IMG/VR virus record: IMGVR_UViG_3300015371_000210
Span: 1 to 21,761 of that record
Length of the DNA stretch: 21,761 bases
DNA from: a virus
Reading direction: 5' to 3' (one strand)
Part shown: positions 13,661 through 20,301 of the stretch, piece by piece
How the letters are laid out: each line of letters begins with the position of its first letter
How positions within the stretch are numbered: the stretch's first letter is position 1
Translations under genes and position numbers: made by a program
Notes under the pieces: generated by a model
What the model was told of the DNA's origin: nothing
Database searches by the model: none
Seen by the model: only the letters and a program-made list of their open reading frames with translations

Positions 13661-13884
13661 TAGCGTAATGCAGGTAAGTGCAGTCCACCAGTTCCACCAC
13701 CTGTTAACACTGTTAACAAAGCAATAAGTGCTAATAGAAGTACAATCACCCAAACACCTTGTTTGATTTTTTCAGGTATTGCCGTAACAAATTGTTCAAT
13801 TACCCATATAGCAAGATAGATAATTCCACACAGAACAATTAAACCAATCAAAAACCACAATACACTTATACCAATTGCCAGCAT
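13660..13884 (-). CDS. Small protein with two transmembrane segments (holin-like?)
   Basis: A 74-residue protein with two hydrophobic helices (about residues 3-30 and 43-62) separated by a short charged loop (EKIKQG), then a Gly-rich TGGGTGGLHLPALR tail. It has a strong AAGGAG ribosome site. Two-helix size and topology are like class II holins, but there is no adjacent endolysin, so the lysis role is only a guess. The stop is coupled (TAATG) to the 38-residue membrane gene. Confidence 0.7.
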   Translation of the reverse strand: MLAIGISVLWFLIGLIVLCGIIYLAIWVIEQFVTAIPEKIKQGVWVIVLLLALIALLTVLTGGGTGGLHLPALR

Positions 13885-13899
13885 GTTAATTACTCCTTA

Positions 13900-14121
13900 T
13901 TAAATATTGTTCTCTTTCACGTTCTCATCACAATCCAAATGAATAAGCAAATTCGTTGCTTCGGGATGCTGCTCTTTCACAACCTCACTTAACGATTGCA
14001 AGGCTTCAGGTTTCTTTGCTTCACACGCTTCAGCATTCTGAAATTGCGTATTATATGTATAGCGTTCATGTAATGGACCTTGCGGCATTATCACAATAAC
14101 TACAGCAACTAATAACCACAT
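13900..14121 (-). CDS. Small exported or membrane-anchored protein, 73 residues
   Basis: The N-terminus (MWLLVAVVIVIMP) is a short hydrophobic segment that could be a signal anchor; the rest is hydrophilic with two Cys (about 33 and 64) and a likely helix (EALQSLSEVVKEQHPEA). AAAGGAATT serves as ribosome site and a TCTAAATA late-promoter motif lies 27 nt upstream. It starts a group of three small late genes between sheath and tube. No family recognised. Confidence 0.65.
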   Translation of the reverse strand: MWLLVAVVIVIMPQGPLHERYTYNTQFQNAEACEAKKPEALQSLSEVVKEQHPEATNLLIHLDCDENVKENNI

Positions 14122-14148
14122 TGCATAATTCCTTTTTCACAACATCCT

Positions 14149-14156
14149 TATTTAGA
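14149..14156 (-). promoter_or_regulatory. T4-type late promoter (TCTAAATA)
   Basis: Minus-strand TCTAAATA overlaps the end of the sheath gene and lies 27 nt upstream of the 73-residue gene's ATG. One of eight similar motifs with the same spacing to late genes. Confidence 0.55.
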
Positions 14157-16476
14157 ACTGTACCGCTTCGGCTTCCGCAAATGACAAGGTTGGAGGCACC
14201 GCAATAAAGTTCAACATAATCCAGTTAATGCTATAGTTTGGTCGGATGAAGATATCCGCCACAAACTGGTTATTCTGGATAATCCATGGTGTGTTGTTGG
14301 TTTGGTCACAACGTACCAAGAATCCAGTAATACCACGCTTGCCTTGAACATCCTTCAAGAACGGTGTCAACATTGCCTTAAATTGGCTACGAGTGAATTC
14401 ATCGTTGAATTCGAACAGAGTGAACTTCGCCGCTGTTGCAATCGACTTTTCTAGCACGATGAATAGCCGACGAACGTTGATACGGTTGAAGGCTGATGGC
14501 TTATGGAATAGCGTCTTATCACCATACAGCACCACTCCCATATCGCGGAATCCCACAACGGGATTAACGTCATTCACATATAGCGTGTCACGTTCGCTTT
14601 CTCGTGGGTTCCAAGCGAGTTTAACAATATTCTTAATATTACCACGATTGAAACCAGCGGGTGACCACCAAGCCGCATTGGTTTGATCCGTTTGCGCGCA
14701 TAGTCCCGCAATATCCCCGTTTAGTGGGACCCAACGATAAACATCGTTATATCGGTCATACATGTATTTGTAACCACTATCCATCACACCGTATGAGGTT
14801 GATGGCATGGTGTTACGAGCATCGGCAATATCCGAAGCTTCAAAGCCCACGTTATTGACTACGATATTCATGTCAGGTGAGCACAGAACAATGCAATCCT
14901 TTCGGCGTTCTGCAATGTTCTGAATCAACCATGTGGCTAACTGAGTATTGGCGTTAACAGGTAGACCCCGAGCCTTACCAGTAATCAGCAATGAAATATC
15001 AACATCTTCAGCACTCTGATATAAGCTATAACCATTAATCAAAGCTCCCAAATCAATGTCAGCTTCATTTAGACCGTCATCTCCAAACTGAAGTCGTAGG
15101 TTCAATGGAGCCGTAGCAGTTGAAGAGGCTACGAATTCGGCTGTAGCCGATTCGGCTGTGGTTCGATCATGAGCCCACCAGACATACAAAGACTGTTGAT
15201 TTATAACTGTCTTGTAATAGTTGGTGGTATTGTTGTGATTCTTACCGTCAGTGGCACGGCTCAAATTACGATAGACTTCCAGTACTGCCCCGGGATCACC
15301 TGTGAACGATCCTCCTTCATCTATAACAACAACATGCAATTCGTCCTGAGCTGAGGTGTTACCAAAGGCATAGACATAATCACTTTGACCCGGAGCTTCT
15401 CCTGCTAGGTTATAAAATTCCCAATATCGTCGCAGACTGTCAGTGGTAGCATTGGCATGCAGTTTAAATTCATCTTCACAATTGATCGTAAAGGAAAAGA
15501 CATTGCTGGTGCTAACAACATTGGTAAAACCAACAACTTTCATGAACTGGAATCCCATTGAGGTATTACCAGTTTCAATCAAGTCTCCAAGTGTCAATGA
15601 TCCCCAAGCTGCTTCAGCAATAGTATTTGCTGATGTTACATGGGTTGCATTACCAGTATTAGCAGGGGTAACTGTTACTGTAATATCAGGACTACCTACA
15701 TTGGCGGTAACAAATGTTGCAAGAGCATTAATATGGGTGTTAGTCACAGGTGACAAGTCAGTGTTTGAAGCAAACTGATCAGCCGTGTCACAAACCGCTA
15801 CTCGCAGAGAGTTACCATAAGAACCCGGATATCGAGCCATATACAGAATTGAAGGATCAAATGAACCATCCTTGATAGTATAATCATGAGGGTTCAGAAC
15901 CATTTGGTTTTGCCATTCATTGGTATAATCCACAACTTCTTGCGCAACTGCACTAAAGATCATGTTGGTGCGGAAGATAAAGTCAACGTTGGCAGCATTA
16001 TTTTTGACAACAGCCGCACTTAGCGTAACAGATGTGGAATTAACATCCGTGACATAAACACCACCTTGCTGATTTGGATCAATAACTTCATTATTTTGGG
16101 CATAAAACAGCTTCATTCCAGTTACAATAGAAGTAGTATTGGCAAGCAGAATCTTATTATTGCCAGCCTCACACTTGTTTACAACGTTACAAGTTTGTTT
16201 AATAGTATCACCAGCCAAATCGCCAGTACGAACCACATAGCAGAAACCACCATATGATAAGAAGGATGAGGCTGAGAACCACGTTTCTCCGTTCAGATTG
16301 CTTGGCTTTCCGAAAACTCGCACCAGCATATTCTCTGAATCAACCAACATGCGTTGCATGACGGGACCCCAACGGAACACGCCAGAGAAGGCAGCAGGAG
16401 TCTCGGCAATCGCCGGTACCACAGTTGTTAAATCGAATTCTCTAATGGCTACGCCAGGTGATACGGCAAAAGTCAC
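14152..16476 (-). CDS. 18: Contractile tail sheath protein (gp18-like)
   Basis: A 774-residue protein matching T4 gp18 (659). The N-terminus MTFAVSPGVAIREFDLTTVV with FSGVFRWGPV is the standard sheath opening, and the C-terminal quarter holds the conserved core, with segments such as LFEFNDEFTRSQFKAMLTPF, FLVRCDQTNN, FVADIFIRPNYSINWIMLNF and VPPTLSFAEAE. The sheath wraps the tail tube and contracts to drive it through the envelope. The central Thr/Asn/Ser-rich region (roughly 200-470) is the variable surface domain and explains the extra length. GTG start, with AGGAGT eight bases upstream; exact late promoter TATAAATA 40 nt upstream. Confidence 0.96.
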   Translation of the reverse strand: MTFAVSPGVAIREFDLTTVVPAIAETPAAFSGVFRWGPVMQRMLVDSENMLVRVFGKPSNLNGETWFSASSFLSYGGFCYVVRTGDLAGDTIKQTCNVVNKCEAGNNKILLANTTSIVTGMKLFYAQNNEVIDPNQQGGVYVTDVNSTSVTLSAAVVKNNAANVDFIFRTNMIFSAVAQEVVDYTNEWQNQMVLNPHDYTIKDGSFDPSILYMARYPGSYGNSLRVAVCDTADQFASNTDLSPVTNTHINALATFVTANVGSPDITVTVTPANTGNATHVTSANTIAEAAWGSLTLGDLIETGNTSMGFQFMKVVGFTNVVSTSNVFSFTINCEDEFKLHANATTDSLRRYWEFYNLAGEAPGQSDYVYAFGNTSAQDELHVVVIDEGGSFTGDPGAVLEVYRNLSRATDGKNHNNTTNYYKTVINQQSLYVWWAHDRTTAESATAEFVASSTATAPLNLRLQFGDDGLNEADIDLGALINGYSLYQSAEDVDISLLITGKARGLPVNANTQLATWLIQNIAERRKDCIVLCSPDMNIVVNNVGFEASDIADARNTMPSTSYGVMDSGYKYMYDRYNDVYRWVPLNGDIAGLCAQTDQTNAAWWSPAGFNRGNIKNIVKLAWNPRESERDTLYVNDVNPVVGFRDMGVVLYGDKTLFHKPSAFNRINVRRLFIVLEKSIATAAKFTLFEFNDEFTRSQFKAMLTPFLKDVQGKRGITGFLVRCDQTNNTPWIIQNNQFVADIFIRPNYSINWIMLNFIAVPPTLSFAEAEAVQF

Positions 16477-16516
16477 GTTTGTTACTCCTATATGAGAGTT
16501 TTTTTCTTAGTCAAAA

Positions 16517-16524
16517 TATTTATA
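16517..16524 (-). promoter_or_regulatory. T4-type late promoter (TATAAATA) for tail sheath
   Basis: Exact T4 late consensus on the minus strand, 40 nt upstream of the gp18 GTG start, in the divergent 101-nt gap between gp18 and the plus-strand island. Confidence 0.8.
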
Positions 16525-16537
16525 AATTACGGGGTTT

Positions 16538-16561
16538 TACCAGGGCACTTCTGCCCTGGTA
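16538..16561. other. Strong hairpin between sheath and plus-strand island
   Basis: TACCAGGGCA (16538-16547) and TGCCCTGGTA (16552-16561) form a perfect 10-bp stem with a CTTC loop. There is no T tract on either side in either direction. It lies directly upstream of the ribosome-site region of the 16578 gene and just behind the gp18 late promoter, so it may be a 5' leader structure for the plus-strand island or a weak minus-strand stop for gp17 transcripts. Confidence 0.55.
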
Positions 16562-16577
16562 TTGGAATAAATAATTG

Positions 16578-16835
16578 ATGATACAGATAGAGTGCCGCCG
16601 AAAAGGGGGATTGGTTGCGGGGCGCGCGGCAGTCCACAACAAGACAGGCATTCATTCTCTCTCGAAAGATCAGACCAAACGCAACTCGCTTAAGGGGGTT
16701 GAAGCCATGCGGGCTAAATTTAATAGTAAAGAATATCGGGCTTTACACGCCCAAAAAATCCGCTATGGACGCTTGAAAAAGCGGTTCGATGCTGCTATAG
16801 TGGCTATGACCCATTATGTGGAGTTCACCCCATGA
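16578..16835 (+). CDS. Small basic protein, NUMOD-like motif
   Basis: An 85-residue, strongly basic protein; ATG at 16578 (an in-frame TTG one codon upstream is less likely) with GGAATAA before it. The stretch KGGLVAGRAAVHNKTGIHSL followed by SKDQTKRNSLKGVEA resembles short Gly/Lys/Arg repeats found near NUMOD3-type DNA-binding segments of phage homing-endonuclease-related proteins, but no nuclease domain is present. The first 60 bases are clearly richer in G+C than the surroundings. It begins a four-gene plus-strand island between gp17 and gp18. DNA binding is an inference from charge and the motif. Confidence 0.55.
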   Translation: MIQIECRRKGGLVAGRAAVHNKTGIHSLSKDQTKRNSLKGVEAMRAKFNSKEYRALHAQKIRYGRLKKRFDAAIVAMTHYVEFTP

Positions 16836-16930
16836 GTACAAGCACTCTCATAGTTATTTCACTGCTTTTGGTAACTTTTTTTATTGCATTTCGGTTCTGG
16901 ATATGGTTAGGTGACCATGATTTTGAGTAA
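16832..16930 (+). CDS. Tiny single-pass membrane peptide, 32 residues
   Basis: Starts by ATGA overlap with the preceding stop. Encodes a 32-residue peptide with one hydrophobic helix (residues about 5-26) and an acidic tail GDHDFE. Coding is supported by the tight coupling and by the similar small membrane genes in the window. Function unknown. Confidence 0.5.
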   Translation: MSTSTLIVISLLLVTFFIAFRFWIWLGDHDFE

Positions 16931-16936
16931 TGAAAA

Positions 16937-17053
16937 ATGAAAATTGAGATAGACGGTTGGGATTTAACTAAGCGGATTATCATGGTATTGTTTATTGTTA
17001 TAATTTGTTCCTTGATATCTGAAATACTACTGCTTGTGTTGAAAGGCGACTGA
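16937..17053 (+). CDS. Tiny single-pass membrane peptide, 38 residues
   Basis: A 38-residue frame with a charged start (MKIEIDGWDLTKR) and one hydrophobic helix (about 14-35) ending LVLKGD. It begins seven bases after the preceding stop and ends one base before the next ATG. A probable membrane peptide of the plus-strand island; function unknown. Confidence 0.55.
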   Translation: MKIEIDGWDLTKRIIMVLFIVIICSLISEILLLVLKGD

Positions 17054-17054
17054 T

Positions 17055-17303
17055 ATGGAAAAGAACATGCTTCATCTGATCTTAGCAAATCAAATTGGAA
17101 TTATGCATACCTTAAAGGGTATGGCATATCTAATTATCGGAACTAAACACGATCTGCTTGCGGATGCTGAGATTATTAAAAAAACTTTGAAAACCCTGGA
17201 CGATGGTTTGGATGCATTGATTGAAGCGTCATCTGACGTAATTAAAAATCAAGTGGGTAATCAGGATCGCTCTCATCCATCAGAATCCACGACTTCCCCC
17301 TGA
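17055..17303 (+). CDS. Hypothetical helical protein, 82 residues
   Basis: ATG with an AAAGGCGAC ribosome site. Residues 1-28 are moderately hydrophobic (LILANQIGIMHTLKGMAYLI), followed by an amphipathic helix (EIIKKTLKTLDDGLDALIEA) and a polar tail. The last 62 bases run antisense over the end of the large terminase gene, so the polar tail is likely to be constrained by the opposite strand. Family not recognised. Confidence 0.6.
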   Translation: MEKNMLHLILANQIGIMHTLKGMAYLIIGTKHDLLADAEIIKKTLKTLDDGLDALIEASSDVIKNQVGNQDRSHPSESTTSP

Positions 17304-18951
17304 TCATCAAATCATCCCATTGTTTGGCTAGTTCCACCATATCAGGCTCGCCCTTATCAATAAAGCCAAAGGGAATCAAATCTTCCTCAACAGCTTGCAT
17401 ATCCTTATCGCGCAATTCCGAAAGCGTATTGACGTTAATCAGATCAGTAAAATATTGCTGATCGCTCATCCAACCAAATACCACCAAGGCCATTACTAGA
17501 TCATCATGGCATCCTTCTTCGGCTTCAAATTTCTTTTTGCCTTCCTCGCGTGAAAATGTAGCAAATTCATGCACAGAATTATAGTCAATGACCTTTAGTT
17601 TATTTTGTTCAATTAGCAGCTTAATTAAGGAGCATCCCATTGACCGAACGATCTGCGTCATTTTCACGCCGCGATCTACGCCCCGCCCTGCCGCCATTGT
17701 AATCTGCTTACCCTTTGCCCCCTGACTGGCTGTTGACAACAAATTTTCGTAACCAAAGTCATTGAACAATATATCAGATACTTGTGGTCCTAAATTCTCA
17801 TACTCAACGAGTATCATGGCACTATTGTAGGATTTGGCGGTTTGATGAATAATTTGAGCAAATTCATGCGGACCCATTAAGTTGGAACGAAACACACAGA
17901 CCTGTTCCCATGGCATAGTTGTAATATCAATGCATTGTAATACTGAGTAATTCAAGCCTTTGCCTTCTGAAACATCCACAGTAACGGCATAAGAATGGTT
18001 CTTCATTGGTTCGACATATTTGGATAACCCATCTTTATAATAAATCGGTTCCTGATAATCCACCATCATTTCTTTTAGTTTCCATCCCGCAATCAGCGTA
18101 CCAGATGAACCAAGGAATTCACACTCATACTCTTGGGCAAACTTATCATAATCATTGTTCAACTCGGCTACTGCCATCAGCTTCCATTCATTATCGCGCC
18201 CTGGTACCTGTGACCAATGCACCATGATTGGAATATAACCATTCGATTCTTTAGCCGTTGGTTGAGCATTCTGCCATGTCTTGTAGAAGTGGTTCAATCC
18301 CAGGGGAGTGCTGATTTGCACCAGCTTAGTGGTTCTACCAGATGAAATGGTTGGGATAACTGAGCTTGCAAATTCTTCCCAATTCTCAACGTGCGCCGCT
18401 TCATCAATGATCAGGAGGTTAACGGTATATCCCCGAATGGTATCAGAGGCAGTTGAATCAGCAATGGCTCGACTACCGTTTTCCAATACAATCCCATGTT
18501 TACTCCATTCCACAATACCTTGTTGTAGAAAATGTGGAATGTACATAAAGGCTAAATGTAACTTGCTGAGAATTTCTAAGGCTGTTTTTTCTTTGTTAGC
18601 CACCAACGCAGCGGTAACTGATTCATTGAACAGAATATACCATAAGATATATCCAATCATAGCGGTGGACTTGCCTGATTGGCGCGCCATACACATGATA
18701 ACTCGGCGGTTGGCATGGATGGCATCAATCATTTCGACTTGATAGCCCCGCAATTTAAATGGTACCAATCCACGATCAACATGAATAATCTTCATGTAGT
18801 TTTCAATGAAATATACCGGGTCTTTGGCACACTTCTGATATTCTTCAATGGATTCCTTAGTCCATTGTATCTGTGTGCCAACCTTTTTCAGCCGGGGATT
18901 GTTTTTAAATCCCCCTTCAAGATTTAGAATTAAAGGTTCATTATCTGTCAT
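17242..18951 (-). CDS. 17: Terminase large subunit (gp17-like)
   Basis: A 569-residue ATPase-nuclease that drives DNA packaging (T4 gp17 is 610). ATPase domain: Walker A ARQSGKST (89-96), Walker B LLIIDE (179-184), coupling motif STP (214-216). Nuclease domain of RNase H fold: first Asp in VTVDVSEG (D326), Glu in LVEYEN (E383), final Asp pair in CHDDLVMAL (483-484), matching the catalytic acid triad of gp17. The ATG overlaps the stop of the cysteine protease gene as ATGA, so it is translationally coupled. The 3' end overlaps the plus-strand 17055 gene by 62 bases. All key residues are present, so it should be active. Confidence 0.97.
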   Translation of the reverse strand: MTDNEPLILNLEGGFKNNPRLKKVGTQIQWTKESIEEYQKCAKDPVYFIENYMKIIHVDRGLVPFKLRGYQVEMIDAIHANRRVIMCMARQSGKSTAMIGYILWYILFNESVTAALVANKEKTALEILSKLHLAFMYIPHFLQQGIVEWSKHGIVLENGSRAIADSTASDTIRGYTVNLLIIDEAAHVENWEEFASSVIPTISSGRTTKLVQISTPLGLNHFYKTWQNAQPTAKESNGYIPIMVHWSQVPGRDNEWKLMAVAELNNDYDKFAQEYECEFLGSSGTLIAGWKLKEMMVDYQEPIYYKDGLSKYVEPMKNHSYAVTVDVSEGKGLNYSVLQCIDITTMPWEQVCVFRSNLMGPHEFAQIIHQTAKSYNSAMILVEYENLGPQVSDILFNDFGYENLLSTASQGAKGKQITMAAGRGVDRGVKMTQIVRSMGCSLIKLLIEQNKLKVIDYNSVHEFATFSREEGKKKFEAEEGCHDDLVMALVVFGWMSDQQYFTDLINVNTLSELRDKDMQAVEEDLIPFGFIDKGEPDMVELAKQWDDLMIRGKSWILMDESDPDYPLDF

Positions 18952-19733
18952 AGTGCCTTATACAGTCGATTCGGATCGAGTGTTTCCATGCTACGAATAC
19001 TGAAACAATCATCACAAAGAGCACTATGCATAACTGGTTGTGGGATGTAACAAAAGCCATTATCTCCCCAACCTTTACCCCACGAATTCATAATAACATA
19101 CCAGTCTTTCTCATCATCATAATCCAGACACAAGATGGCATGACCACCAACTATTTTGTCGGATCGCACCGGGTATGGTACTATGCCAGTTTTAGCAACT
19201 GAATCATTTTCAAACGATGAATAGATTTGCATGCCAAATACAAACGGATACCCATCAACCAACGACTGTTTTAGATTATAGGGGGTCTTATCAATACGGA
19301 TGTATTGTTTGACCATATTTTGTACGGCATCTTTGAAACAATGATCAGAAGGATGGTTCCAAAGATTTTCTTTGACAAACGGAAAGTCTTCTTCGGGACA
19401 TACTCCAATATTAGCCAAAACTCGCATTGACGAACGAATGGTTGCGCCTTCATCCTTAGCCAAAGTCCCTTCATAGCGCCGTTCAACCCAATAATGAAAC
19501 AGCCGGGATGGTAGAGTTGCGGGTAGTCCTTCTCTCTTATTGACAAACCGATTAAGCCCTACAGCAGCATGAGAGGTACATGATGATGTTTTGGCTTGGC
19601 TATAGGCTTCCCAATCCACCAAAGCTTTATTATTGGTTCGCACTGGTAGGGAGACTTCTTGTGGAGCCGCCACACCATACACAACGTCGCGATGATCTTT
19701 GGGCGACCATTTCATCCCATAATAATAAATCAT
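18948..19733 (-). CDS. Papain-like cysteine protease (peptidase family C1A)
   Basis: A 261-residue protein with the complete C1A catalytic set: oxyanion Gln and nucleophile Cys in SQAKTSSCTSHAAVG (Q46, C52, spaced as in papain), His in GGHAILCLDYDD (H198) and Asn in MNSWGKGWGDNGF (N216). The segment GATIRSSMRVLANIGVCPEE (about 96-115) is the S.R..L..L...GVCPE stretch typical of bacterial C1A enzymes. It has neither a signal peptide nor an obvious propeptide, so it probably acts in the host cytoplasm. It lies between small and large terminase genes, linked to each by an ATGA overlap. T4 has nothing here. Target is unknown. Confidence 0.92.
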   Translation of the reverse strand: MIYYYGMKWSPKDHRDVVYGVAAPQEVSLPVRTNNKALVDWEAYSQAKTSSCTSHAAVGLNRFVNKREGLPATLPSRLFHYWVERRYEGTLAKDEGATIRSSMRVLANIGVCPEEDFPFVKENLWNHPSDHCFKDAVQNMVKQYIRIDKTPYNLKQSLVDGYPFVFGMQIYSSFENDSVAKTGIVPYPVRSDKIVGGHAILCLDYDDEKDWYVIMNSWGKGWGDNGFCYIPQPVMHSALCDDCFSIRSMETLDPNRLYKAL

Positions 19734-20104
19734 TTTGCTTCTCCTCTAATAATCTTCAATAAGTCATCAGATGTACCAACGAACAGATTATTTAAGGTAG
19801 TTGTTGGTTTTAGGCTGGTATCATCCTTGGTAATATCTCGCATCTGTTTTTGTAGAGCCAATAGTTCTTTATTGGCACTAACCAACGAATCAATCATTTC
19901 TGAAACCACCTTATAGTAGCGGTCAGATTGGCTTTGGTCGGCTAACATCAATAAGGTACTAAGGGCTTCTCCGCCCTGAGCAATTACACTTAGTAAATTT
20001 TCTCGGGCTGTGTTGAAGTCATCCGCGACTTGTTGCGTTTTGGGCACCACCGATTTTTTGATCATCGGGGTGACCCCAAATTGTTCAGATATCAAATCTT
20101 TCAT
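19730..20104 (-). CDS. 16: Terminase small subunit (gp16-like)
   Basis: A 124-residue, mostly helical protein. The central pattern LLMLADQSQSDRYYKVVSEM, then DSLVSANKELLALQKQMRDI, is typical of T4 gp16, where it forms the coiled-coil oligomerisation core that stimulates gp17 ATPase and recognises DNA. T4 gp16 is 164 residues; this one is shorter, mainly at the C-terminus. The start overlaps the stop of the 66-residue gene (ATGA) and the stop overlaps the protease start (ATGA). Confidence 0.87.
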   Translation of the reverse strand: MKDLISEQFGVTPMIKKSVVPKTQQVADDFNTARENLLSVIAQGGEALSTLLMLADQSQSDRYYKVVSEMIDSLVSANKELLALQKQMRDITKDDTSLKPTTTLNNLFVGTSDDLLKIIRGEAK

Positions 20105-20301
20105 ACAACAACATCCTTGAGTGGTTTCTTTTTCTTTTCCTTGTATTTACCACTTTTAACTTCTTCCAACCATTTGGCGCGGTGTTTTGCTCGGATAGCC
20201 GTCAGTAGCTCGATGACTTGTTCCAGATTGCGTTCAATGCCATCCAGCCAGTAAGCATTGTTTTCTATATCTATTGCCAGTAAGTCGATGACCATTATCA
20301 T
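20101..20301 (-). CDS. Hypothetical 66-residue protein with lysine-rich tail
   Basis: The ATG at 20301 overlaps the preceding stop (ATGA), which is why it is preferred to an ATG nine codons upstream that lies inside the neighbouring gene. The N-terminal 40 residues are acidic and probably helical (NAYWLDGIERNLEQVIELL), and the end is strongly basic (KYKEKKKKPLKDVVV). It is directly upstream of gp16 and coupled to it. Not recognised. Confidence 0.65.
   Translation of the reverse strand: MIMVIDLLAIDIENNAYWLDGIERNLEQVIELLTAIRAKHRAKWLEEVKSGKYKEKKKKPLKDVVV

Noticed and set aside
13544-13753. Longer 69-codon version of the small membrane gene
   Set aside because: It would overlap most of the two-helix gene; the TAATG stop/start junction supports the 38-residue start at 13660.
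16566-16573. Plus-strand AATAAATA resembling a late promoter
   Set aside because: Only four bases upstream of the ATG at 16578, so it cannot give that gene a leader; probably a chance AT-rich match in the ribosome-site region.
18308-18742. Open plus-strand frame of 144 codons
   Set aside because: It lies wholly inside the large terminase gene on the opposite strand, whose protein is unmistakable; the frame is a shadow.
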